Positions 36,380-45,050 of a stretch of 64,000 bases of DNA are shown here, piece by piece. The position numbers and the translations under genes were made by a program. The stretch's first letter is position 1. Each line of letters begins with the position of its first letter. The DNA lies in contig CANLXI010000021.1 in the NCBI GenBank assembly GCA_947495035.1, forward strand, positions 1 to 64,000, written 5' to 3'. Origin of the DNA: an uncultured Granulosicoccus sp. (GTDB lineage Bacteria; Pseudomonadota; Gammaproteobacteria; Granulosicoccales; Granulosicoccaceae). The notes beneath the pieces were generated by a model. The model had not been told where the DNA came from. It did not search any database and was given only the letters and a program-made list of their open reading frames with translations.

Positions 36380-38947
36380 TCAGGACTTCGGCCTGACATT
36401 CTCTGCATCGTACAAGGCTCGGTAACCCACTGCCTCAACGCTTACCGGGTACTGCTCGCCGAAATACTCCATCAGCAGTGTACGTCCCTCCTGGCAATAC
36501 TCATGGGGCAGGTAGCCCAGCGCAATGTTCTTCCCCAGACTGGGTCCGTAGGCGATACTGGTGGTATAGGAACGTCGGCCATGCTCATCCTGCAGCACAT
36601 CGCCGGTTTCCGGATCTACGATCGGGCAGGTGCCGACCGGGTATCGGGCCACACCATTGGCATCCTTGTTGTCTGTCATGACCAGGGTACACAGATAGGC
36701 AGACTGATGCTCGAGTTCTCGTTGTTCCAGATACGCTTGTTTGCCATGGAAATCGGCAGCCTTGACCTTGGGGCGTGCAAGACCGGCTTCATACAGATTG
36801 TATTCGGTCAGCAAATCGGCATTCTGCAATCTCAGGCTCTTCTCGAGGCGACGACTGTTGGCGTAGGTTTCCACACCGATCGGAGTCACGCCTTCAGCTG
36901 CCAGGGCATCCCAAACGGCCAGCCCGTCCTGGTAGGCGAAATGCAACTCCCAGCCCTGTTCTCCGACATAGGAAATCCGGAAAGCGCTGATTTCCACGTC
37001 ACCGATGTGAAGTGTCCTGACCGCTGCGAACGGAAAATTTTCCTGGGTGACGGCGTTCGGGTCGCTGATGACCTTTTGCAGGACGCTGCGTGCATTGGGA
37101 CCCCACAGTCCCAGGCAAGAGAAGTCTTCCGTGCGGTCCACGATGCTGACGGCTGGAAAACCATGGTCCTGACTGATACGCTGCATCCAGACGAAATCGC
37201 GATTGCCGGAGTCACCGCCGTCGATGACACGGAAATGATCATCGGCCAGTCGAATCACGGTCAGGTCGGCTCGCACACCGCCGGCATGGTCGATGAAGTG
37301 GGTGTAGACTCCCTTGCCGATCGGCGTATCACCTCCAACCTTGGCCACGCACAGGTATTCCATCAGGGCCTCGGCATCGACGCCTGACACATCGTAGAGT
37401 GCAAAATGCGACAGATTGACCATGCCGACATCTTCGGACAGCTGCAGATGCTCGGCGTTGGACACACGCCAGAAGTGGCGATTGTCCCATTCCGACTGAC
37501 GAACCGGTACGCGGTCGCCGAATTTTTCCAGCAAGTGCTCATTGCCGGCGTATCCATGGGCGCGCTCCCAACCGGCCGCCTCCATGAAATGGGCGCCATG
37601 GGCCTTTTCACGCTCGTGGAAAGGGCTTTGCCGGATGCCACGTCCCTTGGAATAGGGCTCGCGATTGTGAACCGCAGGGTTGTATATCTTGAAGGCTGAC
37701 TCATAGCAGCGATCATGGATGTATTGTTCTTCCTGCTGAAAAGGATAGTAGCGAGCCACGTCAACACCGAAATGATCCAGTTCGGTTCGTCCGTCGGTCA
37801 TCCAGTCAGCGATAAGCTTGCCAGTGCCGGGTCCGTCCTTGACCCAGACAGACACCGCGTACCACAGACCGCGGACACGGGCCGACTCGCCAACGGAAGG
37901 GCCGCCATCGGCGGTGACCTGCAGCAGGCCATTGAATGAGCGCTTTTCGTCAAAACCCAATTCACCCAGGATAGGGGTCAGCTCCATGGCCCGTTCCAGT
38001 GGTTCCATGATCTGTTCCATTTCCAGATCCCGTTGAGAGGGTGACAGGCGAGCCTCTTCCTTTTCCTGAAGGTCGCGAGGATGACACATGCGAGGTTCCT
38101 TTTCCTCGTAATAGCCCCACTCGATCATGCCGCCTTCGGCCGTTCGTGGATCTCCGGTGTCGCGAAGGTAGGCCGAGTTGCCCTGATCGCGCAGCAAAGG
38201 CCAGCCGATTTCCTTGCCGGTATCGGCAAATTCGTCGTAGGGCCCGAACCACAGGAGTGGGTGATCGACCGGCATCACAGGCAGGTCCTCACCAGCCATC
38301 TGTGCAATCAGTCGTCCCCAGAGTCCTGCACAGACCACCACGTAGTCGGCCTTGATGTAACCCCGGCTGGTCTCCACACCGACAATACGACCTTCCTGTA
38401 TATCCAGGCCGGTTGCCGATGTATTGGCAAAGGTGGTGAGCTTGCCTGTTTTTTCGGCCTCTTCCACCAGTTCTCCGGCGACAACCTGCGAGCGCGGTAT
38501 GACAAGTCCTGCATCGGGATCCCACAGGGCGCCCTGAATGACATCCTCTTCCAGCAAGGGCATGCGTTGCTTTGCCTCGCTGGCGCTGATCATGGTTGCG
38601 CGCGTGCCGAAGGCCTTGCCTGATGCAACCTTGCGCTGCAGTTCGAGCATTCGTTCGTCATCACCCACGCGGGCAACCTCGAGCCCGCCCACCTTGGCGT
38701 AATGACCTCTCTTTTCATAGAAGTCGATGCTGTACAGGGTGGTGTGGCAGGTCATCTGATCGTGCGCCGTGGCGTAGCAGAAATCCGATGCATGCGCTGT
38801 AGAGCCGATGTCGGTCGGAATGGCAGACTTGTCGATACCGACAATGTTGCTCCAGCCGCGCTCGATCAGGTGGTGTGCAACCGACGCTCCGACGATTCCG
38901 CCCTGACCAATGATGACAACTGACGCCTGTTCTGGAAATTTAGCCAT
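36380..38947 (-). CDS. Dimethylglycine/sarcosine dehydrogenase-like FAD protein with GcvT (aminomethyltransferase) domain
   Basis: The 855-residue protein has an N-terminal DAO-type flavoprotein (about 1-400: 'VVIIGQGGIVGASVAHHL', 'VVCAGLWGR'), a linker/FAO domain, and a C-terminal folate-binding GcvT part (about 440-850: 'VGMVNLSHFALYDVSG', 'RISYVGEQGWELHF', 'YANSRRLEKSLRL'). This architecture is that of dimethylglycine and sarcosine dehydrogenases, which demethylate N-methyl amines and pass the carbon to tetrahydrofolate. The exact methylamine is uncertain. ATG 38947 is preferred to the TTG two codons upstream. No cognate folate genes are adjacent. Confidence 0.87.
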   Translation of the reverse strand: MAKFPEQASVVIIGQGGIVGASVAHHLIERGWSNIVGIDKSAIPTDIGSTAHASDFCYATAHDQMTCHTTLYSIDFYEKRGHYAKVGGLEVARVGDDERMLELQRKVASGKAFGTRATMISASEAKQRMPLLEEDVIQGALWDPDAGLVIPRSQVVAGELVEEAEKTGKLTTFANTSATGLDIQEGRIVGVETSRGYIKADYVVVCAGLWGRLIAQMAGEDLPVMPVDHPLLWFGPYDEFADTGKEIGWPLLRDQGNSAYLRDTGDPRTAEGGMIEWGYYEEKEPRMCHPRDLQEKEEARLSPSQRDLEMEQIMEPLERAMELTPILGELGFDEKRSFNGLLQVTADGGPSVGESARVRGLWYAVSVWVKDGPGTGKLIADWMTDGRTELDHFGVDVARYYPFQQEEQYIHDRCYESAFKIYNPAVHNREPYSKGRGIRQSPFHEREKAHGAHFMEAAGWERAHGYAGNEHLLEKFGDRVPVRQSEWDNRHFWRVSNAEHLQLSEDVGMVNLSHFALYDVSGVDAEALMEYLCVAKVGGDTPIGKGVYTHFIDHAGGVRADLTVIRLADDHFRVIDGGDSGNRDFVWMQRISQDHGFPAVSIVDRTEDFSCLGLWGPNARSVLQKVISDPNAVTQENFPFAAVRTLHIGDVEISAFRISYVGEQGWELHFAYQDGLAVWDALAAEGVTPIGVETYANSRRLEKSLRLQNADLLTEYNLYEAGLARPKVKAADFHGKQAYLEQRELEHQSAYLCTLVMTDNKDANGVARYPVGTCPIVDPETGDVLQDEHGRRSYTTSIAYGPSLGKNIALGYLPHEYCQEGRTLLMEYFGEQYPVSVEAVGYRALYDAENVRPKS

Positions 38948-39055
38948 TATCAATTAACTCGAAGAGCACAAGGACCGTATGTAGCGGCCATAGTAAAACC
39001 GACAACAGATCTTCTCATTGTCATGATTGCGACACTCATCGTCGCCAGGCTGACC

Positions 39056-39532
39056 TCATGCACCGGAGCCAGGTGGTTGCTCATCAGCGCGAATGACATC
39101 CCTGATGCGGTTGCAGGCCATCATCAGGCTGCGCGCGCTCTTCTCATCGACCCCGATCGCGCATTGGATCGAGGCAGGGATACCCAGCGCCCGACGATAC
39201 AGATCGTGCCCCTTGTCGGTCAGGTGAATCATCACACGGCGTTCGTCATCTCGACTGCGTACGCGACTGACAAGGCCCAGTTTCTCCAGACGCTGTATCA
39301 GGGGGGTGGTGGTTGCGCCCTCCAGTTGCAGTCGGGAAGCCATGGCCTGGATCGTGATGCCATCACCTTCCCACAATACCAGCATGGCCAGATACTGCGG
39401 ATAGGTCAGACCCAGGTCCGCCAGCAGCTTGCTGTACTGGCGGGTGATGGCGCGCGATGTCGAATAGAGGGCGAAACACAACTGGTCCTGCAACAGGAGT
39501 CCATCTGACGGCTTGGAGACTGTCTTGTTCAT
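39056..39532 (-). CDS. MarR-family regulator, OhrR-like (peroxide-sensing Cys)
   Basis: The 158-residue protein has the OhrR-type N-terminus 'LLLQDQLCFALYSTSRA', whose single Cys is the organic-peroxide sensor in that family, then 'LGLTYPQYLAMLVLWE' and the wing 'RVRSRDDERRVMIHLT'. The start at 39532 is preferred to the upstream in-frame one at 39571. It is divergent from the L-threonate genes with a 142-bp gap, so it may regulate them rather than an ohr gene, none of which is in the window. Confidence 0.82.
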   Translation of the reverse strand: MNKTVSKPSDGLLLQDQLCFALYSTSRAITRQYSKLLADLGLTYPQYLAMLVLWEGDGITIQAMASRLQLEGATTTPLIQRLEKLGLVSRVRSRDDERRVMIHLTDKGHDLYRRALGIPASIQCAIGVDEKSARSLMMACNRIRDVIRADEQPPGSGA

Positions 39533-39674
39533 GCTGGGCACTATATACCAGTGTGTCGAGGTGGCCTGCAAACCGCTGAACTGACCCCGTGCCGGCGCGG
39601 TATCTGAGAACCGGGCTGTCAGGTATTATGTTTGGTCCATTCTGCGATCGACAGCTACGAGAACCCTGACAGTT

Positions 39675-40577
39675 ATGAGTGAAGCAAGGAATATTGCCGT
39701 TATCGGACTGGGCTCCATGGGGTATGGCATGGCAAGCTCTATACGCAAGGCGGGACACACCACCTGGGGTGTCGATATCGCTGAGTCTGCAATGCAGCGC
39801 TTTCGTGAAGAGGGCGGTGCTGCCGGTGAGCTGACTGATGTGGCTGGCACGCTGGATGCTGTTGTCGTTGTGGTGCTCAATGCCGCGCAGACAGAGAGCG
39901 TGCTGTTTGGCGACAACGGCATCGTGGCGGGTCTCAGAGCGGGTGCGGTCGTCATGGCCTGCGCGACGGTACCGCCTGAATTTGCCCGCTCCATGGCACA
40001 ACGCTGTGCCGAGACCGGCGTACTGTATCTGGATGCACCCATCTCCGGCGGATCCGTCAAGGCGGCACAGGGAGCCTTGAGCGTGATGGCATCCGGCAGT
40101 CAGGAGAGTTTTGCCGCGGCGCGTCCGGTACTGGATGCAACCGCCGAGACCGTCTTCGAACTGGGTGATGAGGTGGGGATGGGGTCTGCGATGAAGGCCG
40201 TGAACCAGTTGTTGGCAGGCGTCCATATTGCCGCCATGGCCGAGGCCATGACCTTCGGCATGACACAGGGCATCGCACCGCAGACCTTCGTGGATGTGAT
40301 CAGCAAATGTGCAGGTACTTCCTGGATGCTGGAGAATCGAGCCCCTCATGTTGTGGACGGTGATTATACGCCGCGTTCGTCCATCGATATCTGGCCCAAG
40401 GATCTGGGAATCGTTCTGGATATTGCCAAATCGGCGAAGTTCGGCGCGCCGCTGACCGCGGCAGCCCTGCAGCAATTCCTGGCGGCCTCCGGATCCGGTC
40501 TGGGGCAGGAGGACGATGCCGCCGTGGCCAAGGTCTACGCCCGCAATGCAGGCCTCGAACTGCCGGGAGAGGCGTGA
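39675..40577 (+). CDS. ltnD: L-threonate dehydrogenase
   Basis: The 300-residue beta-hydroxyacid dehydrogenase oxidises L-threonate to 2-oxo-tetronate with NAD. It has the NAD motif 'IAVIGLGSMGYGMA', the substrate loop 'LDAPISGGSVKAAQGALSVM' and the catalytic Lys in 'GMGSAMKAVNQLLAG'. The order LtnD-OtnK-OtnC-OtnI, with a 4-base overlap to the next gene, is the established L-threonate pathway and decides among related dehydrogenases. Confidence 0.92.
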   Translation: MSEARNIAVIGLGSMGYGMASSIRKAGHTTWGVDIAESAMQRFREEGGAAGELTDVAGTLDAVVVVVLNAAQTESVLFGDNGIVAGLRAGAVVMACATVPPEFARSMAQRCAETGVLYLDAPISGGSVKAAQGALSVMASGSQESFAAARPVLDATAETVFELGDEVGMGSAMKAVNQLLAGVHIAAMAEAMTFGMTQGIAPQTFVDVISKCAGTSWMLENRAPHVVDGDYTPRSSIDIWPKDLGIVLDIAKSAKFGAPLTAAALQQFLAASGSGLGQEDDAAVAKVYARNAGLELPGEA

Positions 40578-41833
40578 TGCTGCTGGGATGCATCGGGGAT
40601 GACTTCACCGGCTCATCCGATCTGGCAAATACCCTGGCCAAGCAGGGCATGCGTGTGGTGCAGTACACGGGAGTACCCTCCACTGCTGCCGACTCGATAG
40701 TCGAGGCCGGCGTGGTCGCCCTGAAATCACGCTCCATCGACCCGGCTGATGCAGTGCGACAATCACTCGAAGCCCTGGAGTGGCTACAGGCGCAAGGTTG
40801 CGAACAGTTCTTTTTCAAGTACTGCTCCACCTTCGACTCCACGCCGGAGGGCAACATCGGACCGGTAGCGGATGCCCTCGCCGAAGCACTCGACGCCCAC
40901 CGGATCATCGTCTGTCCGGCGTTTCCCGGGACGGGCCGCTCCATCTATCAGGGGCATCTGTTCGTCAAGGACACCCTGTTGAACGAAAGCGGATTGCAGA
41001 ATCACCCGCTGACGCCCATGACCGATCCGGATATCCGCCGCTGGTTGCGTCCGCAGACGACATTCGAAGTGGGGCATGTGGCTGCAGCGTCGGTGTTTGC
41101 CGGCAGTGAGGCCATTCGTGCGGCTCTGGATGAACAACATGAACAGGGCAAACGACTGATCGTGGTGGATGCCCTGCGGGATGAAGACTTGATGCAGATC
41201 GGCGCAGCCGTGGATACGCTGCCCCTGATTACCGGAGGATCCGGCGTTGCTCTGGGCTTGCCCGAGAACTTCAGACGGCGAGGTCTGATCACTGGTTCGG
41301 GGGCTCACTGGCGAGGGGAATCCGGCAAGTGCGTCGCCTTGTCCGGGTCCTGTTCCACGGCGACCCGCGAGCAGGTGGCACGGCATCTCGAAAAGGCGCC
41401 CGGCATGGAGATTGTGGCCGCCGATGTCATCGAAGGCAGAGTCACACCGCAGGGCGTCGCGGATTTTCTGATCAACGCCGACGGTGTGCCATTGGCCTAC
41501 AGTTCGGCTGACCCGATGGTTGTCAAGGAGGTGCAGGCACGTTTTGGTCGGGAGCGATCGGCCGAAGCGCTGGAGTCCTTTTTCGCGCAAGTGGCCCGGT
41601 GCCTGGTGGCTGGGGGTGTCAATCGCCTGTTGACCGCCGGTGGTGAGACCTCGGGGGCCGTGGTGGAGGGTCTGCAACTGGACACTCTGGAAATCGGTCC
41701 CGAGATCGATCCGGGCGTACCTGCGCTGAGAGCGGGTGACAGTCTGGTGATTGCCTTGAAATCCGGCAATTTCGGGGCGCCGGACTATTTCGAGAAGGCC
41801 GCCAGGGTGCTGGGCCTGTCAGGGCAGGAATAG
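40574..41833 (+). CDS. otnK: 3-oxo-tetronate kinase
   Basis: The 419-residue DUF1537 sugar-acid kinase phosphorylates 3-oxo-tetronate at C4. Diagnostic pieces are 'LGCIGDDFTGSSDLANTLA', 'FKYCSTFDSTPEGNIGPVA', 'VALSGSCSTATREQV' and 'LLTAGGETSGAVVEGL'. The start overlaps ltnD by 4 bases. Confidence 0.93.
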   Translation: MMLLGCIGDDFTGSSDLANTLAKQGMRVVQYTGVPSTAADSIVEAGVVALKSRSIDPADAVRQSLEALEWLQAQGCEQFFFKYCSTFDSTPEGNIGPVADALAEALDAHRIIVCPAFPGTGRSIYQGHLFVKDTLLNESGLQNHPLTPMTDPDIRRWLRPQTTFEVGHVAAASVFAGSEAIRAALDEQHEQGKRLIVVDALRDEDLMQIGAAVDTLPLITGGSGVALGLPENFRRRGLITGSGAHWRGESGKCVALSGSCSTATREQVARHLEKAPGMEIVAADVIEGRVTPQGVADFLINADGVPLAYSSADPMVVKEVQARFGRERSAEALESFFAQVARCLVAGGVNRLLTAGGETSGAVVEGLQLDTLEIGPEIDPGVPALRAGDSLVIALKSGNFGAPDYFEKAARVLGLSGQE

Positions 41834-41835
41834 CG

Positions 41836-42486
41836 ATGAGTGCAGAAGCCGACTTGCGCGAACAGATGTGCCTGCTGGCCAAATCGTTGTTCGACCGGGG
41901 GTTGACCAGTGGCAGTACCGGCAACATTTCTTCCCGGACGGCTGATGGTGGTTTGCTGGTATCACCCACGGGCACCAGTTTCGGGCGTCTCGATCCGGGG
42001 CGTCTGTCCCGGTTCGATGCAGACGGCCGACTGATCGACGGAGATTCACCCACCAAGGAAATGTCACTGCATTCGGCCTTCTATACCACGCGAAGCACGG
42101 CTGGTGCCGTGGTGCATCTGCATTCCTGTCATGCGGTGGCCTGGTCACTGATGCCCGAGGTCGATGAAGACAACTTTCTGCCACCGCTGACTCCATACGG
42201 GATCATGAAGCTCGGGCGAGTCAAACTGCTGCCGTACTTTCGACCCGGCGATCCGGCGATGGGGGAGGCCGTACGCGGTCTGGCGGGCAAGCGCAGTGCC
42301 GTGATGCTGGCCAATCATGGCCCGGTGGTTGCCGCCAAGGATGTCGAGGCAGCCTGTAACGCCATCGAGGAGCTGGAAGACACGGCCCGACTGGCAATGA
42401 TGATGCGCGGTCATGCCGCGCGTGCACTGAATTCAGATCAGATCGCTGATCTGGTATCGCATTTTGATGTGGAGTGGGAAGCTTGA
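41836..42486 (+). CDS. otnC: 3-oxo-tetronate 4-phosphate decarboxylase
   Basis: The 216-residue class II aldolase-fold protein has 'GLTSGSTGNISSR', 'LLVSPTGTSFG', the metal pair in 'AVVHLHSCHAVAWS' and 'VMLANHGPVVAAKD'. It converts 3-oxo-tetronate 4-phosphate to dihydroxyacetone phosphate and CO2, feeding glycolysis. It starts 2 bases after otnK. Confidence 0.92.
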   Translation: MSAEADLREQMCLLAKSLFDRGLTSGSTGNISSRTADGGLLVSPTGTSFGRLDPGRLSRFDADGRLIDGDSPTKEMSLHSAFYTTRSTAGAVVHLHSCHAVAWSLMPEVDEDNFLPPLTPYGIMKLGRVKLLPYFRPGDPAMGEAVRGLAGKRSAVMLANHGPVVAAKDVEAACNAIEELEDTARLAMMMRGHAARALNSDQIADLVSHFDVEWEA

Positions 42487-43244
42487 AATTTTCTGCCAAT
42501 CTCGGTTTTCTATGGACCGAATCGAGTCTGCCCGACGCCGTGCGCGCCGCTGCCAGCGCCGGTTTCGATGCTGTGGAGTGTCACTGGCCGTATGACACGC
42601 CTCCCGAGCAGCTTCGCCAGGCGCTGGCGGATACGGGGCTGACCATGCTGGGGCTCAACACCTCGCGTGGCAACCCGGATGCCGGCGATAACGGTCTGGC
42701 CGCATTGAGCGGACGAGTCGAAGAGGCTCGTCAGTCGATAGATGCGGCGATAGCCTATGCAGATGCTGTTGGCATTCCCAATGTGCATGTCATGGCCGGT
42801 TTTGCCGCGGGTGAGGAAGCACACACCACCTTTGTATCGAACCTGCAGTACGCCTGCGTAATGGCCGCCGCGCGGCACATCACCATTCTGATCGAACCAC
42901 TGAACCACTACGATGCCCCGGGGTATTTTCTGAATACCACCACTCAGGCGCTCGACATCATGGATGCTGTGGCAGCTGACAATCTGAAGCTGATGTTCGA
43001 TTGTTATCATGTGCAGTTGATGGAGGGTGATCTGAGCCACCGCCTGTCCGAACTACTGCCGCGAATCGGTCACATCCAGTTTGCTTCGGTGCCTGATCGT
43101 GGTGCACCGGATCACGGAGAGATCAATTATGATCATGTGTTCCGGCTGATCGACGAACTGGGCTACGCGGCACCGCTGGGCGCTGAATACAAGCCTGGAG
43201 GCGACACCGATTCCACGCTTGGCTGGTTGCGCGGATACCGTTGA
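42483..43244 (+). CDS. otnI: 2-oxo-tetronate isomerase
   Basis: The hydroxypyruvate-isomerase-like TIM barrel (about 253 residues) begins 'KFSANLGFLWTE', with 'VECHWPYD', 'IEPLNHYDAPGYFL', 'KLMFDCYHVQLMEGDL' and 'GHIQFASVPDRGAPDHGEINY', shown in part. It converts the LtnD product to the OtnK substrate. I chose TTG 42483, which overlaps the otnC stop (TTGA); GTG 42474 is an alternative start. Confidence 0.9.
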   Translation: MKFSANLGFLWTESSLPDAVRAAASAGFDAVECHWPYDTPPEQLRQALADTGLTMLGLNTSRGNPDAGDNGLAALSGRVEEARQSIDAAIAYADAVGIPNVHVMAGFAAGEEAHTTFVSNLQYACVMAAARHITILIEPLNHYDAPGYFLNTTTQALDIMDAVAADNLKLMFDCYHVQLMEGDLSHRLSELLPRIGHIQFASVPDRGAPDHGEINYDHVFRLIDELGYAAPLGAEYKPGGDTDSTLGWLRGYR

Positions 43245-43338
43245 TGCCCGTGCTGTGACGGAGCCGGCAGGCAGTATTCCCGAGGAAAAAGGCCTGCAGG
43301 AGTAGGTTTTCATACTGTTTCGAGGGGGCTTCGACTGG

Positions 43339-43368
43339 TTGACACTGCCTGTATATACAGGCTATCGT
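43339..43368 (+). promoter_or_regulatory. Promoter with embedded HutC-type operator upstream of the SDR gene
   Basis: TTGACA (43339-43344) and TATCGT (43363-43368) are spaced 18 bases apart as -35 and -10. The spacer holds the perfect 16-bp palindrome GCCTGTATATACAGGC (43347-43362), whose core TGTATATACA recurs after the HutC-type repressor gene. A repressor bound here would block RNA polymerase directly. Confidence 0.75.
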
Positions 43369-43402
43369 CAACCTGAAATCCAGAATCAGCAAAGGTGGCC
43401 GG

Positions 43403-44185
43403 ATGACTCCGGAGTCCGTCAATGCCCTGTTTGACCTGCAGGGCAGTACCGCAATCGTCACGGGTGCCAGTCGAGGTATCGGTCGGACCCTGGCAATGGG
43501 GCTGGCCGCTGCGGGTGCCGATATTGTCCTGACTGCGCGTTCGCAAGGCTCATTGCAGGACGTATCCTCTTGCATCGACGCGCTGGGGCGTCATTGCCAT
43601 GTGCGTACGCTGGATGTCAGCCGTACAGGGTCGATCGAGGAATTGTTCGGGTCCCTGCAGGCCGACGGCATCCTGGCTGACATTCTTGTCAATAATGCCG
43701 GCGTCGAGCAGGTCTGTCCGTCCGTGGATGTGGACGCGCAATTGTGGGACACCATCTGCGATACCAATCTCAAGGGATCCTTCTTCATGGCGCAGCATTT
43801 TGCTCGCGCCTTGCTGGCGCATGACAAGCAAGGCAGCATCATCAATCTTGGCTCGCTGACATCCGCGGTTGGGGTTCCGGGAGCAACGGCCTATACCAGC
43901 AGCAAAAGCGGCCTGCTGGGAATGACGCGAGCATTGAGTACCGAATGGGCGCCTCGCGGCATCCGAGTCAATGCCATGGGTCCCGGCTATTTTCGTACGG
44001 CATTGACAGAAGAGTTCTATCAGGATGCCCAGTGGCAGGACACCATGTTGTCGAAGATTCCGATGCAACGTTTTGGCCGGTTGGAAGATCTGGTAGGGCT
44101 GGGCGTCTTTCTGGCAGGTGATGCATCCGCCTATGTCAGTGGCCAGATCTTCTATGTTGATGGCGGATATCTCGCTGCCATCTGA
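43403..44185 (+). CDS. SDR-family NAD(P)-dependent alcohol/polyol dehydrogenase
   Basis: The 260-residue classical short-chain dehydrogenase has the cofactor motif 'TGASRGIGR', 'LVNNAG', the catalytic Ser in 'INLGSLTSAVG' and 'YTSSKSG', and the C-terminal 'SGQIFYVDGGYLA'. It resembles gluconate/ketogluconate-type reductases. No substrate can be fixed. Its promoter carries the operator shared with the ABC transporter operon downstream, so both belong to one regulon. Confidence 0.87.
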   Translation: MTPESVNALFDLQGSTAIVTGASRGIGRTLAMGLAAAGADIVLTARSQGSLQDVSSCIDALGRHCHVRTLDVSRTGSIEELFGSLQADGILADILVNNAGVEQVCPSVDVDAQLWDTICDTNLKGSFFMAQHFARALLAHDKQGSIINLGSLTSAVGVPGATAYTSSKSGLLGMTRALSTEWAPRGIRVNAMGPGYFRTALTEEFYQDAQWQDTMLSKIPMQRFGRLEDLVGLGVFLAGDASAYVSGQIFYVDGGYLAAI

Positions 44186-44236
44186 GGCGGGAGAATCCTC
44201 ATGAATTTCGATAGTGATCGATGAGAGTCCAGTCCG

Positions 44237-44959
44237 ATGAATGACCCGGCACCGTTGTACGTCAAGGTAAAGCGCCACATCACCGATGCGATCAGTGACG
44301 GAAAATATCTGCCGGGCGCCAAGTTGCCATCGGAGAGCGCCCTGGTCGAGGCGCTGGACGTCTCCCGAATGACGGTCAACCGGGCGCTGCGAGAGCTGAC
44401 ACGCGATGGGCTCATCACTCGGCTGCAGGGCGTTGGTTCCTTTGTCAGCAACGCTCGCCCCATGACCTCTCTTGTCGAGCTCAGGGACATTCGTGATTTC
44501 GTACTCGAGCTGGGCGCGGATTATTCCTGCAAGGTGCTGGTCGCAGAACGACGGCAGGCGAATCGGCGAGTGGGGGAGCTACTGGAAGTCGGCAAGGGCG
44601 CACAGGTTCTGCATGTGGCCATATTGCATTATTCCGATGGTGTTCCGATGCAGCTGGAGCGTCGCTTCGTGCGCGAGGATTTTTCGCCCGATCTGCTGAA
44701 GCAGGACCTGGAAGCCACCTCGACATTTCGCTATTTCCAGTCGATCGCGCCGGTATCCGAGCTGGAACAGGTGGTCGAGGCCTGTACACCCGATGCGCAA
44801 GAGCGTCGTTGGCTGAAACTGGAGGCGAATTGTCCACTGCTGAGAATCAGAAGGCGAACCTGGGTGGGTTCCAGAATTGTGACGCTGGGCTACTTTTCGC
44901 ATCCTGGCGATCAGTTTCGTGTGACTGTCAGGCTCTGTCCCGGCGATCTGTCGCGTTGA
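44237..44959 (+). CDS. GntR/HutC-family repressor with UTRA domain
   Basis: The 240-residue regulator has a winged helix (about 1-75: 'LYVKVKRHI', 'LPSESALVEALDVSRMTVNR', 'LQGVGSFVSN') and a UTRA ligand domain (about 90-235: 'GVPMQLERRFV', 'LRIRRRTWVGSRIVTLGYF'). It is closest by eye to HutC, the urocanate-responsive repressor, yet no hut catabolic gene is nearby, so the inducer probably differs. The TGTATATACA palindromes on both sides of the gene are its likely operators. Confidence 0.88.
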   Translation: MNDPAPLYVKVKRHITDAISDGKYLPGAKLPSESALVEALDVSRMTVNRALRELTRDGLITRLQGVGSFVSNARPMTSLVELRDIRDFVLELGADYSCKVLVAERRQANRRVGELLEVGKGAQVLHVAILHYSDGVPMQLERRFVREDFSPDLLKQDLEATSTFRYFQSIAPVSELEQVVEACTPDAQERRWLKLEANCPLLRIRRRTWVGSRIVTLGYFSHPGDQFRVTVRLCPGDLSR

Positions 44960-44978
44960 CATCGGGATATTCCTGTAT

Positions 44979-44992
44979 CTTGTATATACAAG
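44979..44992. promoter_or_regulatory. Second HutC-type operator, in front of the ABC transporter operon
   Basis: The perfect 14-bp palindrome CTTGTATATACAAG lies 20 bases past the repressor stop and about 58 bases before the ATPase start. A TTGACA (44956-44961) overlaps the repressor stop codon and may be the -35 box. The core is identical to the operator at 43347-43362. Confidence 0.75.
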
Positions 44993-45050
44993 GGACGAGG
45001 GGTAAACTTCCTTACCGTCTTGCAGACACATGCCGTTAGAGCCGGGAGTT

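Noticed and set aside
36380-38947. DMSP demethylase (DmdA)
   Set aside because: DmdA is a GcvT-only protein of about 370 residues; this one has a full N-terminal flavoprotein of the dimethylglycine/sarcosine type.
44237-44959. Calling the repressor HutC itself
   Set aside because: It is similar in sequence and operator, but there is no hutU, hutH or hutI in the window and the linked genes are unrelated to histidine breakdown.
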